Assembly (NCBI GenBank): GCA_002423205.1 | Contig: DIUZ01000024.1 | Span: forward strand, 117,834-181,833 | Length of the DNA: 64,000 bases | Direction of reading: 5' to 3' | Source: Micavibrio sp. UBA6145 | GTDB lineage: Bacteria > Pseudomonadota > Alphaproteobacteria > Micavibrionales > UBA1664 | Part shown: positions 8,930-17,906 of the stretch, in pieces | How the letters are laid out: every line of letters begins with the position of its first letter | How positions within the stretch are numbered: position 1 is the stretch's first letter | Translations under genes and position numbers: made by a program | Notes under the pieces: model-generated | Databases searched by the model: none | Told to the model about the DNA's origin: nothing | The model's input: only the letters and a program-made list of their open reading frames with translations

Positions 8930-10062
8930 GCCTGTTTGCGTCACGTGACAATCTGGGCCGGTCGGGTGTGACATCGCGTCTTGGGCTTGTTCCCGTACCG
9001 CTGGTTTTAAGCGTCATCGCGCTGGCCTGTGTGGGGTTTGCTGCCTTGTATTCGGCTGCCAGCGGTGACTGGGACCGCTGGGCCCATCAGCAGGCGATCC
9101 GTTTTGCCATCGGGTTTGTCGGCATGCTGGTCGTCGCGTGTCTGGATCTGAAATGGATTTTCCGTCTGGCGTACCCGTTCTGGTTTTTCTGTATCGTCCT
9201 GTTGCTGATCGTGGAAATTAGCGGCGTCATCGGCATGGGGGCGCAACGCTGGATCAGTCTTGGGTTCATCAATCTTCAGCCATCCGACCTGATGAAGGTG
9301 GCCACCGTTCTGGCGCTGGCGCGGTATTATCATGGGTTGCAGGGGAATGAACCCAAACACCTGAAAAGCCTGTTTATACCGGCGGTCATGACCATCGTGC
9401 CGGTGGCGCTGATCGTGGTTCAGCCTGACCTTGGCACCGGGCTTATGATCGTGATGGTGGCGGCGGCGATGGTGTTTCTGGGTGGTGCACCGTGGTGGCT
9501 GTTTGCGGGCGGTCTTGCGGCGCTGGGCGCGATCGTGCCGGCGGCATTCCATTTCCTGCACGACTATCAAAAGAAGCGCGTTTTGACCTTCCTCAATCCG
9601 GAAAATGATCCGCTGGGCGCGGGGTACCACATTACCCAGTCCAAGATCGCCATCGGTTCAGGCGGATTTTCGGGCAAGGGGTATATGGAAGGGTCGCAGG
9701 CGCACCTGAACTTTCTGCCTGAAAAACACACCGACTTTATCTTTACGCTTTGGGCGGAAGAATGGGGCTTTGTCGGCGGCATGGCGCTTCTGCTTTTGTT
9801 TTCATTCATCTTTTTTCAGGGCTACCGCATCGGTATGCGCGCCAAAACGACATTCGGGCGGCTTCTGGCGCTGGGCTTGATTACCAATTACGCCATCTAC
9901 ATTATTATCAATATCGGGATGGTGACGGGGATGATGCCGGTTGTGGGCGAGCCTTTGCCGCTCATTTCATACGGGGGTACCGTCATGATCTCGACGCTGT
10001 TTGCGTTTGGTCTGATGATGTGTGTGGCCGTTAACCGGAATGCAACGCTGCCGCGCAGCTAA
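8926..10062 (+). CDS. rodA: SEDS glycosyltransferase RodA
   Basis: Polytopic SEDS-family peptidoglycan polymerase (378 residues, about ten membrane helices) that works with PBP2. Typical segments are QPDLGTGLMIVMVA, LTFLNPENDPLGAGYHITQSKIAIGSGG, LPEKHTDFIFTLWAEEWG and the C-terminal PLPLISYGGTVMIS. The ATG overlaps the mrdA stop (ATGA), so the transpeptidase and polymerase are translationally coupled, matching their function as a pair. Confidence 0.96.
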   Translation: MSLFASRDNLGRSGVTSRLGLVPVPLVLSVIALACVGFAALYSAASGDWDRWAHQQAIRFAIGFVGMLVVACLDLKWIFRLAYPFWFFCIVLLLIVEISGVIGMGAQRWISLGFINLQPSDLMKVATVLALARYYHGLQGNEPKHLKSLFIPAVMTIVPVALIVVQPDLGTGLMIVMVAAAMVFLGGAPWWLFAGGLAALGAIVPAAFHFLHDYQKKRVLTFLNPENDPLGAGYHITQSKIAIGSGGFSGKGYMEGSQAHLNFLPEKHTDFIFTLWAEEWGFVGGMALLLLFSFIFFQGYRIGMRAKTTFGRLLALGLITNYAIYIIINIGMVTGMMPVVGEPLPLISYGGTVMISTLFAFGLMMCVAVNRNATLPRS

Positions 10063-10080
10063 ATATACTGAAGGGGTTTT

Positions 10081-11139
10081 ATGCCGAGTCTGTTTGATCC
10101 GCTTGAGGCGGGTGCGCTTCATTTAAAGAACCGTGTCATCATGGCGCCGCTGACGCGGTCACGGGCTGGTGAATCCCGTACGCCCAATGACCTGATGGCT
10201 GAATATTATGCGCAGCGTGCAGGGGCGGGGCTTATCATATCCGAAGCCACCGCCATCAGCGCGGAAGGTTACGGCTGGAAAGATGCGCCCGGCGCGTATA
10301 CGCCCGAGCACTGGGCCGGATGGAAAAAAGTCACACAGGCCGTGCATAATGCTGGCGGCACGATTGTCATGCAGTTGTGGCATATGGGCCGGCTGTCGCA
10401 TTCCGACCTGACAGGGATGCAGCCTTTTGCGCCGTCCATGGTGGCGGCCGATGCAGAGCACCGTTCGGTGCATAAACCATATGAAATCCCGCGCGCCATG
10501 ACGCTGGATGATATCAAGCGCACCGTGTCTGATTATGCGCAATGTGCCAAAGGTGCGATTGAGGCCGGTTTTGACGGCGTGGAAATTCACGGTGCCAATG
10601 GTTACCTGATCGATCAGTTTCTGCGCGACGGATCGAACAAGCGCAATGACATGTATGGCGGCGCGTTTAAAAATCGTGCGCGTTTCATGCTGGAAGTCAC
10701 ACAGGCCGTTGTGGACGCCGTGGGCGCAGATCGTACAGGTATCCGCCTGTCATCGCAGAACGGCGTACAGTCCATGCATGACAGCGACCCGTATGGCACG
10801 TTCACGCATGCGGCGGCTGAACTCAACGTATTTGATCTGGCGTATCTGCATCTGAAGGAACCGCTTGATGCCGATATCGCGTTGTCGGGTATACGCAATG
10901 TGTTCAAGAATACATTGATCGTCAATGAAGGTCATGACGGCGCAAGCGCGCAGCGTTACCTGGATGCGGGGAAGGCCGATGCGATTGCCTTCGGCCAGAA
11001 ATTCATCGCCAACCCGGATCTGCCGATGCGCTTGCAGTCGGGCGCGGATCTGAACATGCCGGACGCATCCACCTTTTATAAAGGTGGGCGCGACGGGTAT
11101 GTCGATTATCCATTTATGAGTGCAGTTGCCGCTGCTTAA
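10081..11139 (+). CDS. Old Yellow Enzyme-type alkene reductase
   Basis: FMN-dependent TIM-barrel oxidoreductase (352 residues) of the NemA/OYE class, expected to reduce activated C=C bonds or nitro compounds using NAD(P)H. Visible features: N-terminal LKNRVIMAPLTRSRA, QLWHMGR, the substrate-binding GVEIHGANGYLIDQFL (His/Asn pair), and the closing YVDYPF. It starts 18 bp after rodA and may be read through from the mre operon. Its stop overlaps the stop of the convergent gene at 11136. The natural substrate cannot be read from sequence. Confidence 0.9.
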   Translation: MPSLFDPLEAGALHLKNRVIMAPLTRSRAGESRTPNDLMAEYYAQRAGAGLIISEATAISAEGYGWKDAPGAYTPEHWAGWKKVTQAVHNAGGTIVMQLWHMGRLSHSDLTGMQPFAPSMVAADAEHRSVHKPYEIPRAMTLDDIKRTVSDYAQCAKGAIEAGFDGVEIHGANGYLIDQFLRDGSNKRNDMYGGAFKNRARFMLEVTQAVVDAVGADRTGIRLSSQNGVQSMHDSDPYGTFTHAAAELNVFDLAYLHLKEPLDADIALSGIRNVFKNTLIVNEGHDGASAQRYLDAGKADAIAFGQKFIANPDLPMRLQSGADLNMPDASTFYKGGRDGYVDYPFMSAVAAA

Positions 11140-11645
11140 GCGGCGGCGTACGAAATACGTGCGCGGGTTGCTGCGGGCGTAATTTTTATTCTGTCCATGA
11201 GCGGCTGGAACAGGCGCGCCGTTATAACGGTGTCTTCCGGCTGTGATGCAGCCAGTTTTTTGAAATATTCCAGCGTCATCATCAGGCGGTTTTTCTTCGT
11301 GCGGTCGAAAAGCGGCGCGTGCGTGTCTTCAGAGAGCAGGACGCCGATAACGTTCAGCGGTTCGCCGCGGTGATAGTAAGACAGGTCCGCCTGTGGCGTA
11401 GAGTGAACGATGACGTGGGGCACTGAGGCAAGTTGGGCCATCGGTGTGCCTGCATAGGCGCTGTATGGCAGCATCTGAAGCCAGCTGAAATCCATGATGA
11501 TCACGTCTGGTTTGCCGCCAGCGGCGAGTGCCTGACCCAGAGATGTGAATCCGCCGCAGATGGCGGCAGAAATGCCTGCCCTATCGGCAGCAATTTTATA
11601 GTCTTCTGCGCTGATTTCGCAGAAAGGCAGCATAATGGCACGCAT
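11136..11645 (-). CDS. Hypothetical protein, 169 residues, receiver-like N-terminal half
   Basis: I do not recognise a named family. Residues ~1-95 read like a degenerate receiver or Rossmann-type domain: an early hydrophobic strand, then KPDVIIMDFSW and PHVIVHS at the spacing of beta-3 and beta-4 of a response regulator. The aspartate in IIMDFS could be the phospho-acceptor position, but the N-terminal acidic pair is not evident. The rest is helical. No membrane segment is seen. The ribosome binding site GAGGG lies inside a hairpin that also contains a CtrA-like box. Confidence 0.55.
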   Translation of the reverse strand: MRAIMLPFCEISAEDYKIAADRAGISAAICGGFTSLGQALAAGGKPDVIIMDFSWLQMLPYSAYAGTPMAQLASVPHVIVHSTPQADLSYYHRGEPLNVIGVLLSEDTHAPLFDRTKKNRLMMTLEYFKKLAASQPEDTVITARLFQPLMDRIKITPAATRARISYAAA

Positions 11646-11648
11646 GTT

Positions 11649-11677
11649 AAAACACCCTCTTTTTAAGAGGGTGTTAA
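11649..11677 (-). terminator. Hairpin between grxD and the 169-residue gene
   Basis: Perfect 11-bp inverted repeat AACACCCTCTT / AAGAGGGTGTT with a 3-base loop, followed on the minus strand by TTTTAAC. It can terminate transcription from grxD. It also holds the GAGGG ribosome binding site of the next gene in its 3' arm, and a TTAA-N7-TTAA sequence at 11663-11677. Confidence 0.65.
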
Positions 11678-11737
11678 ACCAGTTGGTATCTGTTTGTCAA
11701 AATTCCCGATGGCAGGGCAGCCATGCGTTTATGGGCA

Positions 11738-12073
11738 TCAGGCCGCAACCCGGAACGCGATGCCTTTTTCTTTGAGCAGCGATTGCAGTTCGTTGCTTTC
11801 ATACATTTCACGAATAATGTCGCAACCGCCGACGAATTCACCCTTCACATACAGTTGGGGGATGGTCGGCCAGTTGGTGAAATCCTTAATGCCCTGGCGC
11901 AGTTCGGCGTCGGGAAGGACGTCGACGCCTTTGAACGGCACCTGCAGGATGGACAGGATCTGTACGACGGCGGCAGAGAAGCCGCATTGCGGGAAGACGG
12001 GGGTGCCCTTCATGTACAGGACCACATCGTTTTCAGAAATTTCCGATATAATGCGATCTTTGATGGCCGTCAT
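11738..12073 (-). CDS. grxD: Monothiol glutaredoxin (Grx4 type)
   Basis: 111-residue monothiol glutaredoxin with the CGFS active site (Cys30), the GSH-binding WPTIPQLYVKGEFVGGCDI segment and the family's usual length. Proteins of this class bind a [2Fe-2S] cluster together with BolA-type partners and take part in iron-sulfur trafficking. The gene directly upstream on the same strand is a bolA homologue, which supports that role. Confidence 0.95.
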   Translation of the reverse strand: MTAIKDRIISEISENDVVLYMKGTPVFPQCGFSAAVVQILSILQVPFKGVDVLPDAELRQGIKDFTNWPTIPQLYVKGEFVGGCDIIREMYESNELQSLLKEKGIAFRVAA

Positions 12074-12149
12074 ATTCCCCTACCTTTTTTATAATTATTC
12101 AATGTTGTCCGTGTATTAGGTATACGTCTTTATGTGTTTTAACGCAAAT

Positions 12150-12380
12150 TCACGCGGTACGTGTGTGGATTTGCAAGGCATGTAATTCCGTCCCAAGGCG
12201 TCCGCCCAGCGCGTCCTGCACCATGCGGTGCTGGGCCACGCGGGATTTACCCACGAACGCATCCGACGTCACGATTGCGGCGTAATGGTCGCCGTCACCG
12301 CGTAAATCCTCGATACGGACATCTGCGCCCGGAATACCGTCGCGGATGAGTTGTTCAATCAGGGCTGCTTCCATCGCCAT
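12150..12380 (-). CDS. BolA/IbaG-family protein
   Basis: 76-residue BolA-fold protein with the family signature HRMVQDALGG and the core VGKSRVAQH. BolA proteins form [2Fe-2S]-bridged heterodimers with CGFS glutaredoxins, and grxD is the next gene downstream. The stop of purL abuts its ATG with no gap. Translation could begin at Met1 (12380) or at the second Met, two codons later. Confidence 0.92.
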   Translation of the reverse strand: MAMEAALIEQLIRDGIPGADVRIEDLRGDGDHYAAIVTSDAFVGKSRVAQHRMVQDALGGRLGTELHALQIHTRTA

Positions 12381-14570
12381 TTAGTTTTTGCCCGCCATGT
12401 AGTTCGGCAACCAGCCTTCGTTGAGGTCGCGTAAGGTGGCAACCGGCACACCCATGAGGGTGTCGCCGCCAACCTTGCCCAGAACGATATGCGCGATTTT
12501 AACATCGTCGGGATTCTCAACCGCGATGATGTAACGCGCCTGGTCTTCACCGAACCAGAAACCGGCATCATCCGGACCTTCGGTTTCAATGCCGATATCC
12601 GAAACCATCGCCATTTCGGCGAGGGCGACCAATGCACCGCCGTCGCTGACATCGTGGCAGGCCTTGATGATTCCGGCCGTGATCATCTCACGCACGGCGT
12701 CGCCGTTTTGTTTTTCAGCCTTCAGATCGACCGGCGGAACGTCGCCGGTTTCAAGCCCGTGGATTTCACGCGCATAGATCGACTGACCCAGATGCTTGCC
12801 TGCACCGCCGACCAGAAGCAGGGTCTGGCCTTCCTTGACGGTCATGAGGGCCGCCTTGCGTGCATCGTCGATGATACCGACGCCGCCAATGACGGGGGTC
12901 GGCAAGATCGCCTTGCCGTTGGTTTCGTTGTAGAGGGACACGTTGCCGGAGACGACGGGGTATTCCAGCGTTTTGCACGCCTGCGCCATGCCGTCGATCG
13001 CGTCGACAAACTGGCCCATGATTTCCGGTTTTTCCGGGTTGCCGAAATTCAGGTTGTTGGTGATCGCAAGCGGTCTGCCACCGACAGCGGTGATGTTGCG
13101 CCAGCTTTCGGCGACGGCCTGCATGCCGCCCATCCAGGCGTTGGCCTGTACATAGCGGGGGCAGCAATCGGACGACATGACGAGCGCCTTTTGCTTGCCG
13201 TCCAGACGCACGATGGCGGCATCGGCAGCACCTGGTCCAGCCTTGGTTTCGCCGCGCACGAGCGGATCGTATTGTTCGTAGATCCATTTCTTGGACGCGA
13301 TGTCGGGGCAGGCGATGATTTTTTTCAACGCTTCGGCAAGGCCGCCCGCGGGCAGTTCGCTTGCCTTGGCATCCAGCGCGGCCGGTTTAGCCGACGGGGC
13401 GGTGGGGCGCATGTATTTCGGCGCGTCATCGACCAGCGGCGGCACTGGAATATCGCACCAGGTTTTGCCGTACATGTTCAGCGTCAGGTAACGGCGTTCG
13501 ACCGTGTGGCCGATGGTGGCGTAATCCAGATCCCATTTTTCGAAGATCTTGTTGGCTTCTTCCTCGCGGCCCGGCTTCAGGATGACGAGCATGCGTTCCT
13601 GCGATTCAGAGAGCATGATTTCATACGGCACCATGCCGGCTTCGCGCATCGGCACCTTGTCGAGGTCCATGACAAGGCCGATTTCACCCTTGGCTGCGAT
13701 TTCGACGGATGACGATGTCAGACCAGCGGCACCCATGTCCTGCAAGCTTACGATGCAATCGGTTTTCATCAGTTCGAGGCATGCCTCAAGCAGAAGTTTT
13801 TCGGTGAAGGGGTCGCCGACCTGTACCGTCGGGCGCTGGTCTTCATCGCCTTCGGTGAATTCGGCGGACGACATGGTCGCCCCGTGAATGCCGTCGCGGC
13901 CGGTTTTGGAACCCACGTAAACCACCGGCTGGCCCACAGACGCGCCGCGTGAATAGAAAATCTTGTCCGTATCGGCCACGCCCACGGTCATCGCGTTGAC
14001 CAGGATGTTGCCGTTGTAAGCCGGGTGGAAATTGGTTTCGCCGCCCACGGTCGGCACGCCGACGGAATTACCGTAGTCGCCGATGCCCTTGACCACGCCG
14101 GCAACCAGCTGGCGGGTTTTCGGGTGGGACGGATCGCCGAAGCGCAGTGCATTCAGGTTTGCGACGGGGCGCGCGCCCATGGTGAAGACGTCACGCAGAA
14201 TGCCGCCAACGCCGGTGGCCGCACCCTGATAGGGTTCGATGTAGGAGGGGTGGTTGTGACTTTCCATCTTGAAGATGGCGGCCTGGCCGTCGCCGATATC
14301 GATGACGCCGGCACCTTCGCCCGGACCCTGAATAACCCAGGGGGCCTTGGTTGGCAGGCGCGAGAGATGCGCGCGTGATGATTTGTAGGAACAGTGTTCC
14401 GACCACATGACCGAGAAAATACCGAGTTCGGTATAGGTCGGTTCGCGGCCGAGAATTTCGAGAACGCGCGTGTATTCATCGCCTTTCAGACCGAATTCGG
14501 CGGCGAGTTCAGGCGTGACGGCGGGTTCACGGAATTTTTCAGGAAGTTTTTGTGCGGTGGCTGCGGTCAT
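12381..14570 (-). CDS. purL: Phosphoribosylformylglycinamidine synthase, large subunit
   Basis: Small-type PurL (729 residues), the ATP-dependent synthetase half of FGAM synthase in purine biosynthesis. Typical segments: EPTYTELGIFSVMWSEHCSYKSS, GPGEGAGVIDIGDGQAAIFKMESHNHPS, GDPFTEKLLLEACLE, QDMGAAGLTSSSVEIA and ACHDVSDGG. This PurL type needs separate PurQ and PurS. The start MTAATAQ at 14570 follows the purQ stop by one base; eight more codons are open upstream but would overlap purQ. Confidence 0.97.
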   Translation of the reverse strand: MTAATAQKLPEKFREPAVTPELAAEFGLKGDEYTRVLEILGREPTYTELGIFSVMWSEHCSYKSSRAHLSRLPTKAPWVIQGPGEGAGVIDIGDGQAAIFKMESHNHPSYIEPYQGAATGVGGILRDVFTMGARPVANLNALRFGDPSHPKTRQLVAGVVKGIGDYGNSVGVPTVGGETNFHPAYNGNILVNAMTVGVADTDKIFYSRGASVGQPVVYVGSKTGRDGIHGATMSSAEFTEGDEDQRPTVQVGDPFTEKLLLEACLELMKTDCIVSLQDMGAAGLTSSSVEIAAKGEIGLVMDLDKVPMREAGMVPYEIMLSESQERMLVILKPGREEEANKIFEKWDLDYATIGHTVERRYLTLNMYGKTWCDIPVPPLVDDAPKYMRPTAPSAKPAALDAKASELPAGGLAEALKKIIACPDIASKKWIYEQYDPLVRGETKAGPGAADAAIVRLDGKQKALVMSSDCCPRYVQANAWMGGMQAVAESWRNITAVGGRPLAITNNLNFGNPEKPEIMGQFVDAIDGMAQACKTLEYPVVSGNVSLYNETNGKAILPTPVIGGVGIIDDARKAALMTVKEGQTLLLVGGAGKHLGQSIYAREIHGLETGDVPPVDLKAEKQNGDAVREMITAGIIKACHDVSDGGALVALAEMAMVSDIGIETEGPDDAGFWFGEDQARYIIAVENPDDVKIAHIVLGKVGGDTLMGVPVATLRDLNEGWLPNYMAGKN

Positions 14571-14571
14571 G

Positions 14572-15258
14572 TTATCTCGCGATCGCGGCGACAATGCCGT
14601 CGAAGAAGGGTTTGGCGGAGTCGTTACCGAGTGTTGCGTCGGTGGCGTCTTCCGGGTGCGGCATCATGCCAAGGATGGTTTTGGTTTCGTTGTAGACGCC
14701 GGCGATGCTGTCGACGGAGCCGTTGATGTCGACGAGTTCACGCCCGTCCTGCCCGCAATAGCGAAAGGCGATCTGACCGTTATCGTTCATGCCCTTGAGC
14801 ATATCTGGCGTGACGACGTAATTGCCTTCGCCGTGCGCGACCGGCACGTGGATGACATCGCCCTTTTTCATTTTGCTGGTGAATGTCGGGCTTTCCGATT
14901 CCAGACGCAGATGAGTTTGCTTGCAGATGAATTTCAGCGACGCGTTGCGCAGCAGGGCACCGGGGACGAGGCGGGTTTCAACCAGCATCTGGAAACCGTT
15001 GCAGACCGCAAGGAGCGGCGTGCCGGCCTGGGCCAGGCGGATGACTTCCTTCATGACCGGGGAATGGGCGGCAATCGCGCCGCAGCGCAGGTAGTCGCCG
15101 TAGGAGAAACCGCCGGGCAGGACCATCAGGTCAGGCTTTCCGAGCTCGGTTTCCTTGTGCCAGAGCAGCTTGGGCCGGTGGCCGGAGGCGCGCTCAAGGG
15201 CGTCCGCCATGTCCTTTTCGCGGTTAGAACCGGGAAATACCACAACCACTGATTTCAT
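14572..15258 (-). CDS. purQ: Phosphoribosylformylglycinamidine synthase, glutaminase subunit
   Basis: Class I glutamine amidotransferase (228 residues) that supplies ammonia to PurL. It begins MKSVVVVFPGSNRE and has the oxyanion motif LPGGFSYGDYLRCGAIA, the nucleophile elbow LLAVCNGFQMLVE (catalytic Cys) and the His/Glu pair in MMPHPEDAT. It heads the purQ-purL-bolA-grxD run and is divergent from purC. Confidence 0.96.
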   Translation of the reverse strand: MKSVVVVFPGSNREKDMADALERASGHRPKLLWHKETELGKPDLMVLPGGFSYGDYLRCGAIAAHSPVMKEVIRLAQAGTPLLAVCNGFQMLVETRLVPGALLRNASLKFICKQTHLRLESESPTFTSKMKKGDVIHVPVAHGEGNYVVTPDMLKGMNDNGQIAFRYCGQDGRELVDINGSVDSIAGVYNETKTILGMMPHPEDATDATLGNDSAKPFFDGIVAAIAR

Positions 15259-15612
15259 TGCTGCCTCCGATAAGGAATTGGTCAGTTTTGCTTACCAAAA
15301 CCTACACTGGTTATCTGCATGGGATTCAAGGGATATTCAAGGAAAAAATCTGTAAATTTGGGCCGTAAAATCCAAACTTTGATCCCGGAAAAAGATTCCA
15401 GTTGGCTTTGTGGATAAGTGCGGCTAGCGTCAGATCAAGAATGAAAGACGGGGGGCAAAAGAAACCCATAAAACCCCCGTGGCGCGTTGGACAGGAACAA
15501 TAAAGACGCACGGCTGAAAAAGTCGTGCTTTTTTATTATTTTCCTTTGATTTTGCAGCGCTTTTCTCTACAAAGCCCCTATACACATTTCTCATCGAGGA
15601 CGTTTAAGGGCC
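15259..15612. other. 354-bp purQ-purC divergent intergenic region
   Basis: No supported protein gene. It must contain the promoters of purQ (minus) and purC (plus). On the plus strand it holds a seven-bp stem ACGGGGG / CCCCCGT (about 15447-15480) and then a strong intrinsic terminator (15512-15545). As no gene precedes that terminator on its strand, a short untranslated transcript from this region is possible. No known riboswitch or RNA family signature was recognised. Confidence 0.5.
15512..15545 (+). terminator. Intrinsic terminator in the purQ-purC gap
   Basis: Stem GCACGGC / GTCGTGC (seven pairs, one G-U), seven-base loop TGAAAAA, then TTTTTTATTATTTT. It points toward purC, ~65 bases upstream of the purC start. 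It is either the end of a small RNA or an attenuator-like leader element of purC. Confidence 0.7.
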
Positions 15613-16476
15613 ATGTCTTTGCTTTCCGTTCCTACCCGCCGCCGCCAGATTTACGAAGGCAAGGCCAAAATCCTGTATGAAGGTCCGGAACCGGGCACGG
15701 TCATTCAGTATTTCAAGGATGACGCAACCGCCGGTAACGGTGCCAAAAAGGACGTCATTGCGGGTAAGGGTATCCTGAACAACCGCATTTCCGCCCATCT
15801 GATGACCCGCCTTGAGACCATCGGCGTGCCGACGCATTTCATCAAATCGCTGAACATGCGCGAACAACTGATCCGCCAGGTTGAGATTATCCCGATTGAA
15901 CTGGTCGTGCGTAACATCGCCGCCGGTTCGCTGTGCAAGCGCCTTGGCGTTGCCGAAGGGTCGCGCATGCCGCGCCCCATCGTTGAATTCTATTATAAGA
16001 ACGACGCCCTCGGCGACCCGATGGTCAATGACGATCACATCGTCACATTCGGCTGGGCTGATCCGTACGAGATTGAGGAAATGGTCAATCTGGCCTTCCG
16101 TTGCAACGATTACCTCAACGGCCTGTTTGCCGGCGTGAATCTTCTGCTGGTCGATTTCAAACTGGAATTCGGCCGCATCTGGGGCGAGCAGGGCGAATTG
16201 TACATCGTTCTGGCCGACGAAATTTCCCCGGACAATTGCCGTCTGTGGGACATGAAAACCAAAGAGAAGATGGACAAGGACCGTTTCCGTCAGGATCTGG
16301 GCGGCATCATGGATGCATACCAGGAAGTGGCCGCACGTCTTGGCATCATCCCGCGCGAAGCGCTGGTGTCCGGCACGTTCAACGAAAACCTGATGTCTTC
16401 GCTGGAAGAAATCGAAAACGAACTCTCAGAAGCCCGCACCATGCGCGCGCTGAACAAAACCAAACCGAAAAAATAA
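15613..16476 (+). CDS. purC: SAICAR synthetase
   Basis: Phosphoribosylaminoimidazole-succinocarboxamide synthase (287 residues), condensing CAIR with aspartate. Visible: RRQIYEGKAKILYEG, FKDDATAGNGAKK, the signature LVVRNIAAGSL, and DFKLEFG. The C-terminus (about 30 residues beyond the usual ~255) ends in a basic tail. The ATG follows the sequence GAGGACGTTTAAGGGCC. It forms a unit with purS and the glycosylase gene. Confidence 0.96.
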   Translation: MSLLSVPTRRRQIYEGKAKILYEGPEPGTVIQYFKDDATAGNGAKKDVIAGKGILNNRISAHLMTRLETIGVPTHFIKSLNMREQLIRQVEIIPIELVVRNIAAGSLCKRLGVAEGSRMPRPIVEFYYKNDALGDPMVNDDHIVTFGWADPYEIEEMVNLAFRCNDYLNGLFAGVNLLLVDFKLEFGRIWGEQGELYIVLADEISPDNCRLWDMKTKEKMDKDRFRQDLGGIMDAYQEVAARLGIIPREALVSGTFNENLMSSLEEIENELSEARTMRALNKTKPKK

Positions 16477-16489
16477 CGAAGAAGTGACC

Positions 16490-16723
16490 ATGAAAGCGAT
16501 CATTCACGTCAATCTGAAGAAAGCCATCCTTGACCCTCAGGGCAAGGCCATCGCCAGCGCCCTGAAATCCATGGGGTTCAGCGAAGTCGAGGAAGCCCGT
16601 CAGGGTAAAGTGATCGAAATCTCTCTGAACGGCAAAACCGACGAGGCGCGCCTGAAAGAGATGTGCGACCGTCTGCTCGCCAACCCGGTGATCGAAGACT
16701 ACAAAGTCGAGCTGGTTGCTTAA
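16490..16723 (+). CDS. purS: Phosphoribosylformylglycinamidine synthase, PurS subunit
   Basis: 77-residue PurS, which bridges PurL and PurQ in the three-subunit FGAM synthase. It starts MKAIIHVNLKKAILDPQGKA and contains the family core LKSMGFSEVEEARQGKVIEI. The ATG at 16490 has GAAGAAG upstream; an in-frame GTG two codons earlier is less likely. Its partners purQ and purL are on the other strand across the intergenic region, so the enzyme is encoded by two divergent operons. Confidence 0.95.
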   Translation: MKAIIHVNLKKAILDPQGKAIASALKSMGFSEVEEARQGKVIEISLNGKTDEARLKEMCDRLLANPVIEDYKVELVA

Positions 16724-17484
16724 TGGCATCCGGTTCCGGCCTTCTGGTCGAACACAAGGGTATCCGCAAGTCGCTTGACCATCTGATCATCAAGGACCGG
16801 TATTTCCGCGACCATTTCACGGTTGAAGACCTGGCCGAGATCAAGCATACGCAACGCCCCGTATCGTACGAGGCATTTGTCCGCACCATCGTGGGCCAGC
16901 AGGTATCGACGGCAGCCGCCAACACGATCTGGACCCGCGTCAGTAAACTGGTCACCCCGTTTACGCCGGAGAATGTCCAGAAACTTCCCGATCAGGTTTT
17001 GCGTGACGCCGGCCTTTCGGCCCAGAAAGTTACCTATGTCCGCAGCCTGTCGGATGCGCTGATCGCCAAGACATTCAATTTCGAAGATCTGCATGCCATG
17101 ACCGATGACGAAGTCATCGCGTCGATCACCGCGCTCAAAGGTTTCGGGCGCTGGAGCGCGGAGATGGTTCTGATGTTCACACTGGGACGCACGGATGTAT
17201 TTTCCGGCGGCGACCTGGGACTGCGCGAAGGCGTGCGCCGGGTTTTGAAACTGGAAGAACGCCCGACTGAAAAACAGGCGATCGAAATGGCTCAGCGCTG
17301 GGCCGGTCACCGCACGGCGGCGTCACTGCTGCTCTGGGTCATCTGTCACCGCGATGCGCCGCGTCCCAAGGTCAAGACGACCAAAATCCGCAACCGTGTG
17401 GCGCCGCCGCCGCGCTCCGCCAAGGGCCGTTCCCGCATTGTCACCATGGCCAAACGCGCGGCCAAACGCGGCAAACGCAAATAA
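16723..17484 (+). CDS. DNA-3-methyladenine glycosylase, HhH-GPD superfamily
   Basis: AlkA-like base-excision glycosylase (253 residues). The helix-hairpin-helix ALKGFGRWSAEMVLMF is followed by the conserved DVFSGGDLGLREGVRR, which carries the catalytic aspartate. VGQQVSTAAANTIWTR is the typical N-terminal helix. The last ~45 residues are a Lys/Arg-rich tail, perhaps for DNA binding. The ATG overlaps the purS stop (TAATG), so it is translated with the purine genes. Confidence 0.9.
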   Translation: MASGSGLLVEHKGIRKSLDHLIIKDRYFRDHFTVEDLAEIKHTQRPVSYEAFVRTIVGQQVSTAAANTIWTRVSKLVTPFTPENVQKLPDQVLRDAGLSAQKVTYVRSLSDALIAKTFNFEDLHAMTDDEVIASITALKGFGRWSAEMVLMFTLGRTDVFSGGDLGLREGVRRVLKLEERPTEKQAIEMAQRWAGHRTAASLLLWVICHRDAPRPKVKTTKIRNRVAPPPRSAKGRSRIVTMAKRAAKRGKRK

Positions 17485-17534
17485 ACCTTATTTGAAATCT
17501 TGAAACCTTAAATCTGTTGGGTAATTGTCTGTAT

Positions 17535-17906
17535 ATGGGACTTATTGCCAATACAGGAATTGCCGCCGCGGTGGCCAGCTTTGCGCTGGCCAGCGGTATT
17601 TTGCGTGATGATGACGTCACCGTGCGTGTCACGACGCCGAACGCGACCAGTGTTGCGTTTGCGGTGTCTGACGCAAAAGGCCCGGTGTGGCGCAGTGTCA
17701 TGCCGTGCTCGTCGGTGAATGTGATGACCATACAAGATATCAACGAAACCATTCGTGACGATGCGACGCAGGCCTTTGCGCGTCGCGAGAACGGCAAGCG
17801 CGCAGAGAATTTCAACCGCATGGTCAGTCTTGTCGCGCCGGCCTATGTGCATCAGGCCGTCAAAATCTGCGAATACCGCCAGCAGCGCCATTACGCTTTC
17901 AACTGA
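17535..17906 (+). CDS. Hypothetical protein, 123 residues, N-terminal hydrophobic segment
   Basis: Not recognised. It begins MGLIANTGIAAAVASFALAS, a hydrophobic stretch that could be an uncleaved membrane anchor, followed by a soluble part with DDDVTVRVTTPNATSVAFAV and a charged helical end. I chose the ATG at 17535; a TTG six codons upstream is also open. It ends directly against the convergent nadK stop. Confidence 0.6.
   Translation: MGLIANTGIAAAVASFALASGILRDDDVTVRVTTPNATSVAFAVSDAKGPVWRSVMPCSSVNVMTIQDINETIRDDATQAFARRENGKRAENFNRMVSLVAPAYVHQAVKICEYRQQRHYAFN

Noticed and set aside
15326..15511. 61-residue open frame on the minus strand in the purQ-purC gap
   Set aside because: No ribosome binding site, composition random, overlaps the hairpins of the gap.
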